Source: Anaerobacillus sp. (GTDB lineage Bacteria; Bacillota; Bacilli; Bacillales_H; Anaerobacillaceae). From it: a stretch of 7,914 bases of DNA. A model generated the notes under the pieces. It was not told the DNA's origin, made no database searches, and saw only the letters and a list, made by a program, of their open reading frames with translations. Every line of letters begins with the position of its first letter. The stretch's first letter is position 1. Positions 4,979-7,914 of the stretch are shown here, in pieces. The position numbers and the translations under genes were made by a program. The stretch lies in contig SKOL01000056.1 in assembly GCA_007120055.1 (NCBI GenBank), positions 1 to 7,914 on the forward strand, written 5' to 3'.

Positions 4979-5959
4979 ATGGTTTTTATTTTATTTTTTT
5001 TCGCGGCATTATTTACAGTTTTAGCTGCTGTTAAGCTTTCTACTTATGCCGATGTATTAAGTGAACGAACGGCATTAGGTGGAATGTTGGTTGGTACTCT
5101 TTTTTTAGCTGGAGCTACTTCGTTACCAGAGGTAACTACTAGTTTAGTAGCTATTGGCATAAATAACCCTGATCTTGCTATTGGCAATGTTTTAGGAAGT
5201 AATTTGTTTAATTTATTAATTATTGCGAGCTTTGACCTTTATTTTCGTAAAAAACAAATTTTTAAAGCGGCGTCTAAAAGTCATTTATATACCATCTACT
5301 TAGGAATGCTCCTGTCTTTACTCGTATTTTTAGCACTTACTCTGCAACTACCATATTCGTTTTTCGGGGTTGGTATTGATGCATTGATTCTTGTTTCCGT
5401 TTACGCTTTAGGAATGTTTCTTTTATCTAAAAAAGTCCAAAATACAGAAGAAGAACATGACGATGGGGTCTCACAAACATCAGCGATTTCTCTAAAAAAA
5501 GCAATTATAGGCTTCGTTATCGCTTCGATAACGATATTAATCTCAGGTTCACTTCTCTCCATTAGTGGTGATCAAATTGCTACAGTAACCGGACTTGGCT
5601 CCACCTTTGTTGGTAGCTTTCTTATCGCAGCTTCGACTTCGTTACCTGAAGCCGTTGCAGTGTTAATAGCTATTCAACTACGAAACTATAATTTGGCGAT
5701 CGGCTCTATTTTAGGTAGTAATTTATTTAATATATTAATATTAATTAGCACAGATATTTTTTACAGACCTGCAACGATTTTATCATCTGTCTCACCAGTA
5801 AATTCTATTACTGCACTGGCGATATTTGTATTAAATTTATTTGTACTATACTCATTATTACGAATTAAGTCTACTAAGTTACATACCGTATATTGGCTTC
5901 CTTCGGCAATACTTGTCGTTATTTATTTCATTTCGAGCTTTCTTATTTTTATTTATTGA
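4979..5959 (+). CDS. CaCA-family cation exchanger (sodium/calcium exchanger type)
   Basis: The 326-residue membrane protein has the two inverted alpha repeats of the Ca2+/cation antiporter superfamily. The first has GATSLPE (45-51) and GNVLGSNLFN (69-78), the second ASTSLPE (218-224) and GSILGSNLFN (242-251). E51 and E224 are the expected cation ligands. About ten hydrophobic spans are split by an acidic central loop (EEEHDD, 157-162). Family members exchange Ca2+ for Na+ or H+, and some move Mn2+. The yybP-ykoY riboswitch upstream points to export of Mn2+, or of Ca2+ linked to Mn2+ levels; this is inference. AGGAGGA lies 8 bases before the ATG. It appears to be the only gene of its transcript, and I see no clear terminator after it. 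Confidence 0.93.
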   Translation: MVFILFFFAALFTVLAAVKLSTYADVLSERTALGGMLVGTLFLAGATSLPEVTTSLVAIGINNPDLAIGNVLGSNLFNLLIIASFDLYFRKKQIFKAASKSHLYTIYLGMLLSLLVFLALTLQLPYSFFGVGIDALILVSVYALGMFLLSKKVQNTEEEHDDGVSQTSAISLKKAIIGFVIASITILISGSLLSISGDQIATVTGLGSTFVGSFLIAASTSLPEAVAVLIAIQLRNYNLAIGSILGSNLFNILILISTDIFYRPATILSSVSPVNSITALAIFVLNLFVLYSLLRIKSTKLHTVYWLPSAILVVIYFISSFLIFIY

Positions 5960-6160
5960 ACAACTATTATTATAGCGTTTAGTTACCGACACTATCTAAT
6001 ATTAGTACGGAAGGGTTGAATTTTTACAGTTTATCTTAAATATGCTCGCCCAAAACTAATTGATATAGAGGGATTGTAGCTTCTTTAAAACTTGTGCAAT
6101 AGAAAGAGAGCTAAGTTGTTTTTGGGAAGATGGGGAAAGAAAGAGTGTTGTGAAATATAG
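5960..6160. other. Gene-less stretch without recognised structure
   Basis: No reading frame with a ribosome binding site is seen. A weak stem CCG-ACTA/TAGT-CGG (around 5987-6011) follows the exchanger gene but lacks a T run, so it is not a convincing terminator. Purine-rich DNA at 6107-6145 precedes the first hairpin of the repeat region. Confidence 0.4.
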
Positions 6161-6222
6161 GATGTTGCACAATATGGGGCAGTGTGCAACATCACCTTGC
6201 TTCGTAGTATGGGGGAACTGTG
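6161..6222 (+). repeat. Two hairpins with a shared TATGGGG loop
   Basis: GATGTTGCACA (6161-6171) pairs perfectly with TGTGCAACATC (6183-6193) around the loop ATATGGGGCAG. CGTAG (6203-6207) pairs with CTGTG (6218-6222), with two wobbles, around TATGGGGGAA. A third member in opposite orientation lies at 6898-6918. Stems differ, loops agree. Confidence 0.6.
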
Positions 6223-6244
6223 CAGTAGAACGTGGGTTGATGCA

Positions 6245-6390
6245 ACGGAATTACATTATCTGTAAAATACATATATAACAGCGTATGACGCGCGCGAATT
6301 ACAGTATTTGTAAATCGCGCCGGTCAAAACCAGTGATAATCGAGCGTGAATACTAGTATCTGTTAAATGCACTCGTCAAATCCACTGTAT
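6245..6390 (+). repeat. Three degenerate ~50-bp units with a GAATTACA core
   Basis: GAATTACATTATCTGTAAAA (6248), GAATTACAGTATTTGTAAAT (6296) and GAATACTAGTATCTGTTAAA (6348) recur at 48 and 52 bp. In the second unit the core is enclosed by GCGCG (6290-6294) and CGCGC (6316-6320). In the third it is enclosed by GAGCGT and GCACTC with one mismatch, so the stem sequence is not conserved. In the first two, TTACA/TGTAA can pair inside the core. Confidence 0.55.
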
Positions 6391-6404
6391 GGTGTAGGGT
6401 GACC

Positions 6405-6862
6405 CAAATGATTACTCTTCTCAGCTCAATACACGAGAGAAGAGTAATCCAAACGGCAGAATAATTTCTCTTCTCGACTCAAATCAAAAGAAGAGTAATT
6501 AAAACGGGAGAATAATTTCTCTCCTCGACTCAAATCAAGAGAAGAGTAATTAAAACGGCAGAATAATTTCTCTCCTCGACTCAAATCAAGAGAAGAGTAA
6601 TTAAAACGGCAGAATAATTTCTCTTCTTCAACTCAAATCAAAAGAAGAGTAATTAAAACGGCAGAATAATTTCTCTCCTCGACTCAAATTAAAAGAAGAG
6701 TAATTAAAACGGCAGAATAATTTCTCTCCTCGACTCAAATCAAAAGAAGAGTAATTAAAACGGCAGAATAATTTCTCTTCTCGATTCAAATCAAGAGAAG
6801 AGTAATTAAAACACCGAAATGATTCCTCTTCCTAGCTCAAAACAAGAGAAGAGGAATCAAAA
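6405..6862 (+). repeat. Nine palindromic 51-bp tandem repeats
   Basis: Unit starts fall at about 6405, 6456, 6507, 6558, 6609, 6661, 6712, 6763 and 6814; one unit is 52 bp. The central units are nearly identical, with AATAATTTCTCT, then CGACTCAAATCA, GAAGAGTAATT and AAAACGGCAG in order. Each unit folds into a hairpin. The first has perfect 13-bp arms GATTACTCTTCTC (6410-6422) and GAGAAGAGTAATC (6437-6449). The last has 11-bp arms GATTCCTCTTC (6821-6831) and GAAGAGGAATC (6848-6858). Central units carry one T-T mismatch. There are no unique spacers, so this is not a CRISPR array. Confidence 0.92.
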
Positions 6863-6897
6863 GCTTTAAAGTGAGCATTCTGTTCGCCCTTCTATTA

Positions 6898-6918
6898 CGC
6901 AGCTCCCCCCATACTGCG
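6898..6918 (-). repeat. Third TATGGGG-loop hairpin, inverted
   Basis: CGCAG (6898-6902) pairs with CTGCG (6914-6918) around an 11-base loop that reads TATGGGGGGAG on the minus strand. It matches the loops at 6172-6182 and 6208-6217 but points the other way, so the 51-bp array is flanked by inverted copies. Confidence 0.55.
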
Positions 6919-7006
6919 CACTTCCGAATTTATGCTAAATCTATTGTTATTAGCCTCAACCATCACTTTTTTTCTCCCAAAAGAACGCAGTTTTACGAAA
7001 ACGGCC

Positions 7007-7576
7007 TTAGTTTAATCCACCTTCAAAAAAAGGGTGGTTCTTAATCATTTCTAGCGTTATAATTCCGTTTATTCGTTCGACGATCTTACCTTCTTCATCG
7101 ATAAAAAATGTGGTTGGAATACCTATCAATTGGTATTTGTCCATGACTTCCCCTTCATCATCATAAAGAACTTCAAAATTTACATTGAAATGTTCAACAA
7201 ACTCACGGACACGTTTTCGGTTTGGTTCTTCTTTAGTTACATTTACCCCTATAACAACAAAGTTCTCATTTTCAACCTTTTCTTGTAGCTCCACCAAAGT
7301 TGGCATCTCTTCTTGACAAGGAGCACACCAAGTAGCAAAGAAATTTACGATTACTTTTTTACCTCTAAAGCTCTCAAGTTGTAGTTGTTCACCGTTAACA
7401 TTTTGTAATTGAAAATTTTCGGCAATATCACCTTTATACACTCCTAATTGATTAGACACTAATACTTCTTGTTCCATCCTTTTAATCGCTGTGTCTGAAC
7501 GTTCATAATTAATGGCTAAAAACAAAAAGGTGAAACAAAGAATGGCTAAATAAATAAAATTCTTTCTATCAATCAC
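7007..7576 (-). CDS. Membrane-anchored thioredoxin-like protein (TlpA/ResA type)
   Basis: The 189-residue protein begins with one hydrophobic segment (FIYLAILCFTFLFLAI, residues 7-22), an uncleaved anchor or signal peptide, followed by a thioredoxin fold facing outside. The redox motif is WCAPC at 83-87 in VIVNFFATWCAPCQEEMPTL, and the cis-proline is P154 in GIPTTFF. This is the TlpA/ResA group, which reduces disulfides on extracytoplasmic proteins, for example apocytochrome c. No cytochrome maturation genes are near, so the partner is unknown, and I do not give it the name resA. The start is GTG at 7576-7574. A weak AGGGATGAG ribosome binding site lies upstream, and an ATG there runs out of frame to a stop. 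No clear terminator follows. C14 lies in the membrane anchor. Confidence 0.88.
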   Translation of the reverse strand: MIDRKNFIYLAILCFTFLFLAINYERSDTAIKRMEQEVLVSNQLGVYKGDIAENFQLQNVNGEQLQLESFRGKKVIVNFFATWCAPCQEEMPTLVELQEKVENENFVVIGVNVTKEEPNRKRVREFVEHFNVNFEVLYDDEGEVMDKYQLIGIPTTFFIDEEGKIVERINGIITLEMIKNHPFFEGGLN

Positions 7577-7622
7577 AATCTCTCATCCCTTTCTTACATA
7601 CTTAAAAACTAAACCACTTTTA

Positions 7623-7749
7623 CATACAAAACGCTCATGGCGGATATTCCGCCACCATTTAATATGGAAAAGTCGAATGATTTCCTTCACTTCGCTTTGA
7701 CCTTTTTACGAATCTCAGAGGCTCGTTCACGAAATCATCAGCCTTTTTT
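7623..7749 (+). repeat. Modular hairpin repeat, short copy
   Basis: CATACAAAACGCTCATGGCG, CGCCACCATTTAAT and AAAAGTCGAATGATTTC (7668-7684) repeat the copy at 4133 almost base for base. After CTTCGCTTTGA it jumps directly to ACGAATCTCAG, so the internal module of about 80 bases is absent. The right arm GAAATCATCAGCCTTTT (7731-7747) pairs at 14 of 17 positions and runs into T bases. It lies upstream of the thioredoxin-like gene but is oriented away from it. Confidence 0.8.
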
Positions 7750-7914
7750 CTTACAAAACCAGCATGACGGCACGCCCATCACCATCTAAGGTGTAAATGC
7801 CGAACGAGTTCTCTCGCTTCGCTGTAAAGCTACTGACCTCAATCACATCATGTAATGCTTCTTAGAGAATTCATCATGCAGCTTTGCGACGAGTAACCGC
7901 AGGAGCACCCTCTA
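7750..7914 (+). repeat. Modular hairpin repeat, long copy cut by the window edge
   Basis: Follows the short copy directly: ACAAAACCAGCATGACGG, a new left arm region (about 7797-7815, GCCGAACGAGTTCTC), then the internal module TGACCTCAATCACATCATG (7833-7851), GCTTCTTAG, and GCGACGAGTAACCGCAGGAG (7886-7905). The matching right arm would lie beyond the window. Within the module the bases after CATCATG and before GCAGCTTTGCG differ from the copy at 4133 on both sides. Confidence 0.75.

Noticed and set aside
5985..6015. Terminator of the exchanger gene
   Set aside because: The possible stem is short and interrupted, and there is no T run directly after it.
6405..6862. CRISPR array
   Set aside because: The units are near identical along their full 51 bp with no unique spacers, and no cas gene is in the window.

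Overview
The window looks like a chromosome segment from a low-GC Gram-positive bacterium of the family Bacillaceae. Three things point there: an Spx protein nearly identical to the Bacillus subtilis one, a YjbC-type acetyltransferase just upstream of spx (the B. subtilis yjbC-spx order), and strong AGGAGG-type ribosome binding sites with SigA-like promoters. The intergenic repeats recall alkaliphilic bacilli, but the species cannot be fixed from this sequence.

Left part (1-1790). The C-terminal end of an unknown membrane protein on + converges with spx on -, and the two share a hairpin terminator. Upstream of spx lie a promoter with a PerR-like box in its spacer, a tandem 11-bp motif and an 18-bp palindrome. 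Next come a GGGACAG/CTGTCCC hairpin, an easily missed gene for a 42-residue basic protein, and yjbC.

Middle (1790-4114). A minus-strand pair encodes a small helix-turn-helix protein and a secreted putative glycoside hydrolase (DUF4015 type). Divergent from it, an HD-domain phosphohydrolase-like gene has an inverted repeat over its -35 region.

Cation-exchanger locus (4475-5959). This is the most interesting part. A yybP-ykoY (manganese) riboswitch with a clear P1/terminator switch is followed, about 130 bases later, by a second and unidentified structured leader. That leader ends at the Shine-Dalgarno sequence of a CaCA-family cation exchanger. The layout suggests exchanger expression controlled first by Mn2+ at termination and perhaps again by a second signal.

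Right part (5960-7914). About 1 kb without a gene carries several hairpin repeat families, including nine 51-bp palindromic tandem units. It is followed by a minus-strand membrane-anchored thioredoxin-like protein (TlpA/ResA type) and then by modular hairpin repeats. Related repeats lie 3' of the HD gene; some keep their architecture while the stem sequence changes on both sides.
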